The position numbers and the translations under genes are program-made. The notes below the pieces were generated by a model. The model was not told the origin of the DNA. It saw only the letters and a list, made by a program, of their open reading frames with translations, and searched no databases. 25,389 bases of DNA from JAVJRN01 sp047635055 (GTDB lineage Bacteria > Bacteroidota > Bacteroidia > Cytophagales > Cyclobacteriaceae), in assembly GCA_047635055.1 (NCBI GenBank), contig JBLIIJ010000058.1, positions 1-25,389 on the forward strand, given 5' to 3'. Numbering within the stretch: the stretch's first letter is position 1; each line of letters starts with the position of its first letter. This document shows, piece after piece, positions 16,501-24,007 of this stretch.

Positions 16501-17776
16501 GAAAAGAGTTGTAATAACTGGGATGGGAGTAGTTGCTCCCAATGGTGTAGGCACTGAAACATACTTCAGCAATTTACTTAATGGGGTCTCCGGCCTAAAA
16601 CATTCTTTAGAAATGGAGAGCCTGAACCTCAGATGTCAGGTAAGTGGTATGCCAGATGTATCTCAAGAATATATCGAGAGCAAACTTCCTCGCCTATTAG
16701 CTAACTCATTAGGCAATAGAGGAATAGTATACGCTTGCCTTGCCGCATTGGAGGCTTGGGAAAAAGCCGGCCTTCCTATTAATGATCAGCTCAAAGAGAA
16801 TATCGGAATGGTATTCGGCTCAGGTGCCTTAGGCCTTGACACCTCAATAGGGGAGATAGTTTCTACGATCGAAAGTGGAAATAGCCGTAGACTTGGTAGC
16901 CGAAAAATACCGCAAAGCATGAATAGCGGCGCTGCTGCGCACATTAACTATCTTTTGGGACTTGGTGGCCCAGTCCTTTCTAACTCTTCAGCCTGCATTA
17001 CGGGAAGTGAAGCGCTGTTGACTGGTTATGATCAGATTCAACTAGGAAAAGCCGATATAATGCTTTGTGGAAGCACTGAAGGTGACGGACGATACATTTG
17101 GGCAGGTTTTGACGCAATGCGCGTTCTTTGTTCTGACTCAAATGAAGCCCCTCAGACCGCTTCACGCCCAATGAGCGCTAATCCAACGGGATTTGTACCT
17201 GCTTCTGGTGCAGGTGCAATGGTTATAGAAACACTGGAATCCGCTATCGCAAGAAATGCGACTATTTATGCCGAAGTTCTTGGAGGTCACCAAAATAGCG
17301 GAGGCTTAAGAAATGGTGGGACAATGACTGCACCAAATTCAGCCGCTGTTGTTGGTTGCATTAAGGCTGCCATAAAAAAAGCAGGGATTGATGCTTCCGA
17401 AATTGATTTGATTAATGGACACCTGACCTCCACAAAGGGAGATGTATTAGAAATACAAAACTGGGTGAATGCTTTAGGTCGAAAAGGTAATGACTTTCCA
17501 TATATCAACACACCAAAATCCATGATCGGCCATTGCATCGCAGGAGCAGGATCTATTGAATTAAACGCATCAATATTGCAATTATATAATCAGCAAATTC
17601 ATGCCAATTTAAATACCGAATCATTGAACCCTATCATCACAGATTTGGTTGATTCATCAAAAATTGTAGATCAATCTCAAAAAGTTGAGCTAAACACTGT
17701 AATAAAAGCTAATTTTGGATTTGGAGATTTGAATTGTGCAGTAGTATTAAGAAAATTTGAGCATGGAAAAAACTGA
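16493..17776 (+). CDS. FabF-like 3-oxoacyl-ACP synthase (condensing enzyme)
   Basis: The protein has 427 residues and a thiolase fold. The catalytic triad is complete: Cys168 in SNSSACITGSEAL, His310 in NGHLTSTKGDVLE and His347 in PKSMIGHCIAGAG, with Lys342. It elongates acyl-ACP by two carbons using malonyl-ACP. The start is TTG (16493), giving the normal FabF beginning KKRVVITGMGVVAPNGVG; the next ATG falls inside that motif. NGHLTST differs from the usual NAHGTST, and the Cys region reads SSACITG instead of TACATG, so the enzyme belongs to a specialised branch of the KAS II family. The gene overlaps its neighbours on both sides (8 and 14 bases). No chain-length-factor partner is present. 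It is likely dedicated to the sphingolipid acyl chain; a small polyketide is the alternative. Confidence 0.88.
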   Translation: MDKKRVVITGMGVVAPNGVGTETYFSNLLNGVSGLKHSLEMESLNLRCQVSGMPDVSQEYIESKLPRLLANSLGNRGIVYACLAALEAWEKAGLPINDQLKENIGMVFGSGALGLDTSIGEIVSTIESGNSRRLGSRKIPQSMNSGAAAHINYLLGLGGPVLSNSSACITGSEALLTGYDQIQLGKADIMLCGSTEGDGRYIWAGFDAMRVLCSDSNEAPQTASRPMSANPTGFVPASGAGAMVIETLESAIARNATIYAEVLGGHQNSGGLRNGGTMTAPNSAAVVGCIKAAIKKAGIDASEIDLINGHLTSTKGDVLEIQNWVNALGRKGNDFPYINTPKSMIGHCIAGAGSIELNASILQLYNQQIHANLNTESLNPIITDLVDSSKIVDQSQKVELNTVIKANFGFGDLNCAVVLRKFEHGKN

Positions 17777-18020
17777 AATCAAAGAAAAACTAATAGGAAT
17801 CATTAAAACGTACGTTCCCGAAGAGATATCACTAGACAATGTCGGTGATGATCAGGACCTCATTAATGACCTACAAATTAACTCAGCGCATATCGTAGAT
17901 ATCGTGCTTGACATTGAAGATACTTTTGATATCATGATTGAAGATGAGGTTATAGGTGAAATGAACACCGTTCAAGACTCGGTAAATATCATTGCCTCTA
18001 AAGTAGCTGAAAACGCTTAA
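17763..18020 (+). CDS. Acyl carrier protein, dedicated
   Basis: This 85-residue acidic helical protein begins at ATG 17763; a TTG at 17757 would add two residues. The phosphopantetheine site is Ser41 in DLQINSAHIVDIVLDIED. The canonical ACP motif is DSL; here it is NSA, followed by His, so the first residues of recognition helix II differ from housekeeping AcpP. Such a divergence suggests private partners. In Caulobacter a dedicated ACP is required for sphingolipid synthesis, and this one is the last gene of the equivalent operon, overlapping the ketosynthase gene by 14 bases. It would carry the growing chain for the ketosynthase, dehydratase and reductase, and may hand it to the SPT-type or the GNAT-type acyltransferase. 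A terminator follows at 18086. Confidence 0.87.
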   Translation: MEKTEIKEKLIGIIKTYVPEEISLDNVGDDQDLINDLQINSAHIVDIVLDIEDTFDIMIEDEVIGEMNTVQDSVNIIASKVAENA

Positions 18021-18085
18021 GCAGTCTTTATATTAGCATAGAGAGATATCTCTATTCCTTTTTAATGAACTGAATCAACAATACC

Positions 18086-18142
18086 GCTCCAAAATACATC
18101 AACCTAGAATCGGTCGTTACATTTTGGAGCTTTGTTTTTTTA
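18086..18142 (+). terminator. Hairpin terminator of the sphingolipid operon
   Basis: GCTCCAAAAT (18086-18095) and ATTTTGGAGC (18121-18130) are perfect inverted repeats of ten bases, separated by 25 bases and followed by TTTGTTTTTTTA. The loop is longer than usual, but the stem and T tract are clear. It comes 65 bases after the ACP stop. Confidence 0.75.
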
Positions 18143-18619
18143 GGCCAGTAAATTGAGATTAAAAGGCAAGCCGTAATATTTATTGTAATCCCATCGTAAA
18201 GGATTAACCCTATCTACCTACACGTACTTAAGGGTGCACTTCTTACGCTGGCTAGAGCAAGGGCAATATGCTTGGTTATAAAATATCTGAAAATTGGATT
18301 ATCTAGATTAGCCGTAGGAAAATACGGATCCCAGGAAATTTAAAATTGTAATCAGCCACCATTCATTTTAGTCGATTGGAACTCGTAATTTTTTTACGAA
18401 AACCATGGGATTAGATCTATCAAAATTGAATGGATCGTTCTAACCTTTCCATTGTTCCATATCTCGCTAAGCGCGATTTCCTGTTATTGTCCAAAATCAA
18501 GATGATTGCCTTTTTCTCTAAACGTCCCTAATGAGGTACAAAGCCGCTCAAACAACTTCGCTACACTCCAACATCATAGAATCTTAGAGGCTCGGTAATA
18601 GCATAAATATTCTTTTCCC
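18143..18619. other. Gene-free stretch between the sphingolipid operon and the DUF3108 gene
   Basis: There are no open frames of useful length on either strand and no RNA gene that I can recognise. Codon-like fragments occur but are cut by stops in every frame. One imperfect inverted repeat is visible (CCATTCATTTT near 18359 against AAAATTGAATGG near 18422). The stretch may be the worn-down remains of a gene or small element lying between two convergent units, but no specific ancestor could be named. Confidence 0.5.
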
Positions 18620-19354
18620 CTACTTACTTAGTGCAAAAAAGAAATTACCATTGTTTGTAGATAATCTAATCTCCACTGGGATATTAGTATCCTTTTCCAG
18701 TGTTACATAATTCTTCTTCTCTCTTGGGAATTCTTTAATTGGTGGAAAGATTAGCTCATATGATTTTTGTCCTTTTTTATTGAACAACTGGTCTGGTGTC
18801 ATTGTGAATTCATATAAGTGATTGGCGATATAAAGTCTAGCCTCTTCATCATTTGTCAAGTTCAATTCTTTTGATCTTACGTACATATATGCACTTAATG
18901 CATCAGTAAATGCCACTCCTACTTTTGGATATACATTGACACTAGTTTCCTGTTTCTCTTGCTTATAAGTTTCCGCATATATAGAGTCGGTATAGGTAAA
19001 CTCATCAAGTTGAATATCACTTTTCTTGCCTGTCATTACAATCCGCGAAGCATGATGGGGTTGAAATGTTGTCGCATTAACATATGATTCAAAACGAAGG
19101 TCTACATTGGCAAATATTCTTAACCAGCCGACAGTTTTCAATTTGAATTGTACCAAATAATGTTGCTGGTCGTCAATAATATGAAACCTATGATCAACGA
19201 ACAACTCAGCATCACCAATTTTTAACCAACCATATTTGATCTTATAATTAAGCGTCTCATCAAGCTTTAAATACTTATTGTCTTGCGCCTCCACTGACTC
19301 AGTTGAAAACAGCATAAAACAGCTTAGTACGGTAAAAAAAATCAGTTTTCTCAT
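18620..19354 (-). CDS. DUF3108 domain protein, exported
   Basis: The protein has 244 residues. The signal peptide MRKLIFFTVLSCFMLF ends near VEA-QD (residue 23). The mature part opens with LNYKIKYGWLKIGDAEL, the typical start of DUF3108 (PF11306), in which a beta-rich domain is built on the phrase 'Y.v.yg.i.vG.a.l'. Further family-like elements are FESYVNATTFQPHHASRI and a late VEIRLSTNNG. The location should be periplasm or outer membrane inner face; the function is unknown, though the fold recalls lipid-binding barrels. It follows a GT4 glycosyltransferase gene by only four bases on the same strand, so the two are one operon and may act on the same lipid or glycan. Confidence 0.85.
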   Translation of the reverse strand: MRKLIFFTVLSCFMLFSTESVEAQDNKYLKLDETLNYKIKYGWLKIGDAELFVDHRFHIIDDQQHYLVQFKLKTVGWLRIFANVDLRFESYVNATTFQPHHASRIVMTGKKSDIQLDEFTYTDSIYAETYKQEKQETSVNVYPKVGVAFTDALSAYMYVRSKELNLTNDEEARLYIANHLYEFTMTPDQLFNKKGQKSYELIFPPIKEFPREKKNYVTLEKDTNIPVEIRLSTNNGNFFFALSK

Positions 19355-19358
19355 AATT

Positions 19359-20504
19359 CTATTGTTTTTTAATCAGATTCAAATATTTCGATTGTATTTG
19401 TTTGATTAAACTATCCCAATTTGTATCTCGTGCATATTGGAGCGCTTTACTTTTCATATTATTGAACAAGGCCTTATCCTCACTCAATTTTCTAATATGA
19501 TCATTAAATGCTTGCTCATTTTTAGGTTCAATCAAATAACCGGTTTCTCCATGTTTAACAATATTTTTTGGCCCCCCAGCATTTGCTGCAATTACCGGCA
19601 AACCTGAGGCCATGGCTTCTAGCACAACATTCCCGAACGTATCAGTGAGTGATGGAAATACAAAAATATCAGCAGAGGCATATACCTCTGATAATTCATG
19701 TCCAACCAATTTTCCTGTAAAAAGCGTATTTTTCTTATTTGATTCCTTTTCCATTTTCTCCCGCTCGGGTCCTTCACCTGTAATAATGAGCAGTACGTTT
19801 TGCGGCAAAATATGGCTCAGTCTAATAAGCATATCTGTCTCCTTATAATGGAATAATCTACTGACAAACAGTATTTTAATTTTTTCCTGCGCTCCCCAAG
19901 TACTGATCAGTTCCTCCGAGCGATGATCTGGATTGTATTTCTGACTATCTACTCCTCTCCCCCAAATTCCAATTTTATCCGGAGATAAACCTTCCCCAAC
20001 TAAAAACTCTTTCATCGAAAGTGTGGGTGCTAAAACTAAGGAGGCCTTATCGTAAAGATTTGTCATGCGATGGTCCAATTTTTTTCTAAAAAAACTCCTA
20101 AAAGGAAGCCAGTTATAGTAATCTAAATAACCACTAAAATGGGTGTGATAGATTGTTATGTTAGGAATGCCTTTCAGCTTTGAGTATCTGGTCGCATATT
20201 TCCCAAGCAATGTAGGAGAACTCCAATGAATCAAATCCGGTTGGAACTCGTCAAGGATCTTAAATATTTCACTTCTTTTCCCTGGTATTGCAAAGGGGTA
20301 ATCTTTCGAATAGGGAATTTTAATGTTGGGTACTAAAACAATTCGATAAGGAAAATCAACCGCTTGTGGTGGTAGACAAGTGAAAAATATAGGCTCTATT
20401 TCCATAGAATCTAATCTGGATATTATACGATTACTCGTATTCGCTACTCCGTCCATGTGTTCAAGAAGAACATCTATAAAAAAAGCTATTCTGGTTTTTC
20501 CCAT
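19359..20504 (-). CDS. GT4-family glycosyltransferase
   Basis: This 381-residue, two-domain GT-B enzyme is cytosolic or membrane-associated. The N-terminal domain begins RIAFFIDVLLEHMDGVANTS, with the short glycine loop typical of the SQD2/MgtA-like branch of GT4, many of which glycosylate lipids. The C-terminal nucleotide-sugar domain has KILFVSRLFHYKETD, IITGEGPERE and SLTDTFGNVVLEAMASG. In the E-x7-E donor motif the first acid is Asp288 and the second Glu296. GLPVIAANAGGPKNIV follows as usual. It is first in a two-gene operon with the DUF3108 gene and divergent from a second GT4 gene. Acceptor and sugar cannot be read from the sequence; a lipid acceptor, perhaps diacylglycerol or ceramide, is a guess based on branch and neighbourhood. 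Confidence 0.85.
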   Translation of the reverse strand: MGKTRIAFFIDVLLEHMDGVANTSNRIISRLDSMEIEPIFFTCLPPQAVDFPYRIVLVPNIKIPYSKDYPFAIPGKRSEIFKILDEFQPDLIHWSSPTLLGKYATRYSKLKGIPNITIYHTHFSGYLDYYNWLPFRSFFRKKLDHRMTNLYDKASLVLAPTLSMKEFLVGEGLSPDKIGIWGRGVDSQKYNPDHRSEELISTWGAQEKIKILFVSRLFHYKETDMLIRLSHILPQNVLLIITGEGPEREKMEKESNKKNTLFTGKLVGHELSEVYASADIFVFPSLTDTFGNVVLEAMASGLPVIAANAGGPKNIVKHGETGYLIEPKNEQAFNDHIRKLSEDKALFNNMKSKALQYARDTNWDSLIKQIQSKYLNLIKKQ

Positions 20505-20764
20505 ATCCTGATTTTCTGCCTAAAAAAGTAAAGGTTTAGTCGTTTGCTCGAAAATGATGCCAAAGAAAACAAATCAAAAAGAGATCGTACTAGGAAAAGG
20601 AAAGTAGTGTAGCTAATCAGCCTATTTATTTTTGGTAATCAATCTGAAAACGACAGAAGCTTACATTTAAAACTAAGGTATTTCGATCTTCTTTTAGTTC
20701 AACCCAAAATAAATATAGTAATGATACCGACTACAAGAATGTAATTAGTTTAAAATTATCATTT

Positions 20765-21973
20765 TTGCCAGAACGAACGATTTCCACTGTGAACGAACAC
20801 AAGCCAGAGGCAGAAATACTTTTCATCACACATAAATATCCGCCATCCACTGGTGGTATGCAAAAACAAAGTTTTGAACTCATTCAATATGTAAAGGCTG
20901 TTCGAAAGGTTCACATGATTATTTTTAGTAATAATTATCCCAAATTCTTATTTTTTCTAATCGTAACACCTTGGGCCTTATGGAAGATAAAAAAAAATAA
21001 AAACATCCAAATCATTCATGCAAATGATGGGTTGATGGCCCTTATTTTAACACCACTTCTTCGTCTGCAAAAGCGTATTCGCATTTGTGCCACTATACAT
21101 GGTCTTGATATTGTATTTAATGCTTCATTTTACCAATATTGGGTAAGACAATATCTTACGAAATTTGATTTTCTTCTGGCTGTAAGTCAAGCAACCAAAG
21201 ACGAATGCGTAAATGCGGGAATCTCCGAAAGCAAAGTCCATTTTATTCCCAATGCTGTCGAACTTCCAGATAAACCTGAGAAAGATCCAAATTTCAAAAG
21301 TTGGTTAAACGAGCAATACGGATTGAATTTAACTAATGAGTTTATCATTTCCTCGGTAGGCCGTCCAGTTCCAAGAAAAGGTTTTTCATGGTTCGCCAAA
21401 AATGTTTTGCCTAAACTGGGAAACGCCAAATACCTTGTCGTCGGCACTGAACTGGAAAGTAGCTGGATTATACTTATCGCGAAGAAATTACTCACCGCAA
21501 ATCTATTCGGGCGTATTTGTAAATTGCTTGGTGTGCCTTTGGATAATATCATTTTGAGTCAGCTCTCTAAAGAACCTAATGCTAACCTTATTCTTCTTGG
21601 CAAGATCCCGCAGGACAAGCTCATTCAAACGTATCTTCATTCCGATATTTTTGTCATGCCCAATTTTAAGGTGGAAGGTGACTTTGAAGGTTTCGGGCTT
21701 GTCGCTCTTGAAGCCGCATCTTTGGGAGCGGTCTGCTTGGCGTCCAATGTAGACGGGATTCCATCGGCCATCAAAGATGGTGATAATGGTTTTCTCTTGG
21801 AAAGCAAAAACACGGAAGCTTGGGTCAATAAAATTGAAGAACTGAAAAAAGGAGATCAACTCGCATTGTCAAGAGCCCATTTTTCTAATTATTTTTCGAA
21901 AAGTCAGATGTCCTGGGAAAACATGGGTGAGGAATATCTTAAGGTTTTTGATCAGTCTCTTCAAAGTTTGTAG
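20765..21973 (+). CDS. GT4-family glycosyltransferase (second copy, distinct)
   Basis: The protein has up to 402 residues. The N-terminal domain opens with ILFITHKYPPSTGGMQKQSFEL, the glycine-rich acceptor-side loop of GT4 enzymes. The C-terminal domain has a split version of the usual pattern: FIISSVGRPVPRKGF, ILLGKIPQDKL and the donor motif EGFGLVALEA with Glu308 and Glu316. An insertion of about 35 residues (around 224-258) lies between the first donor-domain strand and the ILLGK strand and is longer than in typical members. There is no ATG at the front; TTG 20765 or GTG 20789 must serve, and GTG would give a protein of 394 residues. The stop is TAG. The end overlaps the convergent flippase-like gene by 35 bases. 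Specificity is unknown. Confidence 0.83.
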   Translation: MPERTISTVNEHKPEAEILFITHKYPPSTGGMQKQSFELIQYVKAVRKVHMIIFSNNYPKFLFFLIVTPWALWKIKKNKNIQIIHANDGLMALILTPLLRLQKRIRICATIHGLDIVFNASFYQYWVRQYLTKFDFLLAVSQATKDECVNAGISESKVHFIPNAVELPDKPEKDPNFKSWLNEQYGLNLTNEFIISSVGRPVPRKGFSWFAKNVLPKLGNAKYLVVGTELESSWIILIAKKLLTANLFGRICKLLGVPLDNIILSQLSKEPNANLILLGKIPQDKLIQTYLHSDIFVMPNFKVEGDFEGFGLVALEAASLGAVCLASNVDGIPSAIKDGDNGFLLESKNTEAWVNKIEELKKGDQLALSRAHFSNYFSKSQMSWENMGEEYLKVFDQSLQSL

Positions 21974-22829
21974 GCGCTTCCTCCGTCTTTAGAAAAACAC
22001 CCCCAAAGCTCATAACAACGGTAACAAAAGTTATCAATAAACTTAAAGCAATACTTACGTTTTCACCTGTTCCTAGGTATTGATATCCTAATAAAAAAGT
22101 AAACTCTCGAGATCCAATTCCTCCAATTGTAAATGGTAAGATGGAGACAAACGAAGAGGCAAGAAACAAGACGCCATATTCGAAATATTGCTCATGAATA
22201 CCTATTGAAAATAAAATGCATAATGCCCCAATCACCTGAAGCCCTTGAACGCCCAAAGACCAGAGAACGGACAGTCCTGTGAAAGGCAAAAAGGGTTTGA
22301 ATAGGTATTTAACAATCAGATAAAATACGGGATAGGCTAATACAAGACATATCCAATCGACATATATCAGCCACTCAGGAATAGTAGCCGTATCTAGTAG
22401 TAGCACGCCTATACCCGCTAAAATAAGTAAGGATAGTAGACCAGAAATTCTATCTACCAAGCTTGCTTGAATAAGCCTTTTCGGGCCAACACCATACTTT
22501 TTATTCAGTAAGTAGACTTTATAACCATCCCCTCCTATTCCACCAGGAAGGAACAAGTTGTAAAACATCCCAATCCAATAAAGTTGGAGGTTATAGATTT
22601 TACTTATATCAAGAGGGATACATCGAAAAAAACCAATGAGTCTATAAGCACTCAGAATTTTGGACAGTATAAAAAATAGTAGGGCTAGCAGGAGTAATAA
22701 AATGTTCGATGAAAACAAAAGTTCACTAACCTCTGACCATTTTATTTTACTGAAAACAAAATAAAGTGCTAACCCTGATATTGAAACCTTAAGTAGGGTT
22801 TTTAAAACTTTTTTGAGTTTACTTCCCAA
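21939..22829 (-). CDS. Flippase-like membrane protein (UPF0104 / LPG-synthase TM domain family)
   Basis: This 296-residue protein has about seven to eight membrane segments. The conserved family motifs are NLFLPGGIGGDGYKVYLL (residues 91-108) and SILPFTIGGIGSREF (229-243). The family corresponds to the membrane part of MprF-type lysyl-phosphatidylglycerol synthase without the catalytic domain, and stand-alone members are often found beside polyprenol-phosphate sugar transferases, where a lipid-flipping or export role is suspected. That matches this context: it overlaps the upstream GT2 gene by 11 bases on the same strand. The C-terminal tail is short and acidic. Its 3' end overlaps the convergent GT4 gene by 35 bases, so transcripts from the two sides are complementary at their ends. 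Confidence 0.85.
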   Translation of the reverse strand: MGSKLKKVLKTLLKVSISGLALYFVFSKIKWSEVSELLFSSNILLLLLALLFFILSKILSAYRLIGFFRCIPLDISKIYNLQLYWIGMFYNLFLPGGIGGDGYKVYLLNKKYGVGPKRLIQASLVDRISGLLSLLILAGIGVLLLDTATIPEWLIYVDWICLVLAYPVFYLIVKYLFKPFLPFTGLSVLWSLGVQGLQVIGALCILFSIGIHEQYFEYGVLFLASSFVSILPFTIGGIGSREFTFLLGYQYLGTGENVSIALSLLITFVTVVMSFGGVFLKTEEAPTNFEETDQKP

Positions 22830-23757
22830 CGAAAATCTCCTTCACTCTATAGGTAGCTTTATTTTGACTCTCAAAGTAAGTACGAACTACAAGCTCCGCT
22901 ACAATTCCAATAGTAATGAGTTGTATTCCTCCAAGAAGCAGTGTTACGCCTAGTATCAATAATGGCCTACCACCGATATCTTCACCCATAATTTTGAGAA
23001 CCAGAAGATATACGTTGATCATTCCGCCAAAAACAAAAAGTCCAATTCCAGTGACTCCAAACAGGTGCATTGGTCTTTGTAGGTATTTTTGAAAAAAAAC
23101 CATCAGCAACAGATCACTAATAACTTTAAAAGTTCTTCCGAGACCATATTTTGATTGCCCATGTACGCGCGCATGGTGCTTAACAGGCGTTTCCGCCAAT
23201 CGTGCGCCTTGAAGTTGAGCAAGCACAGGAATAAAACGATGAAGTTCCCCGTATAGGCCCAAATTTTTTGCAATGTCTTTTTTAAAAACCTTTAATGTGC
23301 AACCGTAATCGTGAAGATAGACTCCCGTGAATTTACGAATCATTGCGTTGGCAATTTTACTCGGTATTTTACGAAGAAGAAATCCATCCTGCCGCTTAGC
23401 TCTAATACCTGCGACCACATCAACATCATCATCTTCCAATTTTTTTATCATCATCGGAATGTCCGAAGGATCATTTTGCAGATCCCCATCCAAAGTCACG
23501 ATATAATCTCCCTGTGCTTCAGCAATCCCTCCAGCCATAGCCGTAGTTTGACCGTAATTTTTATTTAAAATAACCGCTCTTACATGCTCATTAGCATATT
23601 TCTTGATATTTGGAATAGTTTGATCGGAAGATCCATCATCTGTGAAAATTACTTCATAATCCCACCCTTCCATGGCCGTTTTTACAGCCTCCATCATAGG
23701 TTGAATGTTATCTTCCTCATTCATTACGGGGATAACAAGAGATACTTTTTTTGACAT
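22819..23757 (-). CDS. GT2 polyprenyl-phosphate glycosyltransferase (DPM1/GtrB/ArnC-like)
   Basis: The protein has 312 residues from the ATG at 23757; an upstream ATG (23811) would add 18 residues of non-family sequence before KKVSLVIPVMNEEDN. The GT-A catalytic domain has DDGSSD (40-45), NYGQTTAMAGGI and DGDLQNDP (90-97), with HGQSKYGLGR near 199-208. Two C-terminal membrane helices (about 231-256 and 265-290) place it in the GtrB/ArnC type, which transfers a sugar from a nucleotide donor to undecaprenyl phosphate on the cytoplasmic face. The following flippase-like gene overlaps by 11 bases, and an integral GT-C enzyme is encoded on the other side. Together they could make, flip and use a lipid-linked sugar. 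The sugar is not known. Confidence 0.9.
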   Translation of the reverse strand: MSKKVSLVIPVMNEEDNIQPMMEAVKTAMEGWDYEVIFTDDGSSDQTIPNIKKYANEHVRAVILNKNYGQTTAMAGGIAEAQGDYIVTLDGDLQNDPSDIPMMIKKLEDDDVDVVAGIRAKRQDGFLLRKIPSKIANAMIRKFTGVYLHDYGCTLKVFKKDIAKNLGLYGELHRFIPVLAQLQGARLAETPVKHHARVHGQSKYGLGRTFKVISDLLLMVFFQKYLQRPMHLFGVTGIGLFVFGGMINVYLLVLKIMGEDIGGRPLLILGVTLLLGGIQLITIGIVAELVVRTYFESQNKATYRVKEIFVGK

Positions 23758-23900
23758 AATCAGTGAGTCAATGGGTAAATGAAAAAATTCTGACAAATCT
23801 ACAAATTTCAATGGCTTAAATCAGTGGATGTAGAAAATATAGCGTGATATAAGAACGATGGGCAATTAGTTTGAATAAAAACGGTATTTCATAATTGGCA

Positions 23901-23930
23901 TTGCCATTATTATATTTAATACTATTTTTG
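23901..23930 (+). promoter_or_regulatory. Promoter of the GT-C gene
   Basis: TTG (23901-23903), a 19-base spacer and TATTTTTG (23923-23930) match the Bacteroidota promoter pattern TTTG-N19/21-TAnnTTTG. The start codon is about 70 bases further on, so this message would have a leader, unlike that of spt. Confidence 0.6.
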
Positions 23931-24007
23931 CGGCAAGCAATATCCGACAGACATTAAGAACAATGAAGATTGCATTTTCGACCGCCACTTTTTAAAAAAT
24001 CAACGAT

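Noticed and set aside
11982..18020. Flexirubin, aryl polyene or CAI-1-type autoinducer cluster
   Set aside because: The ketosynthase/dehydratase/ACP set first suggested an aryl polyene, but there is no chain-length factor, ammonia lyase, thioesterase or AMP ligase. An autoinducer synthase would not need CerR-like and bCerS-like partners.
18143..18619. Transposase or integrase remnant
   Set aside because: Short translated pieces looked vaguely integrase-like, but no conserved catalytic motif, terminal repeat or target duplication could be found.
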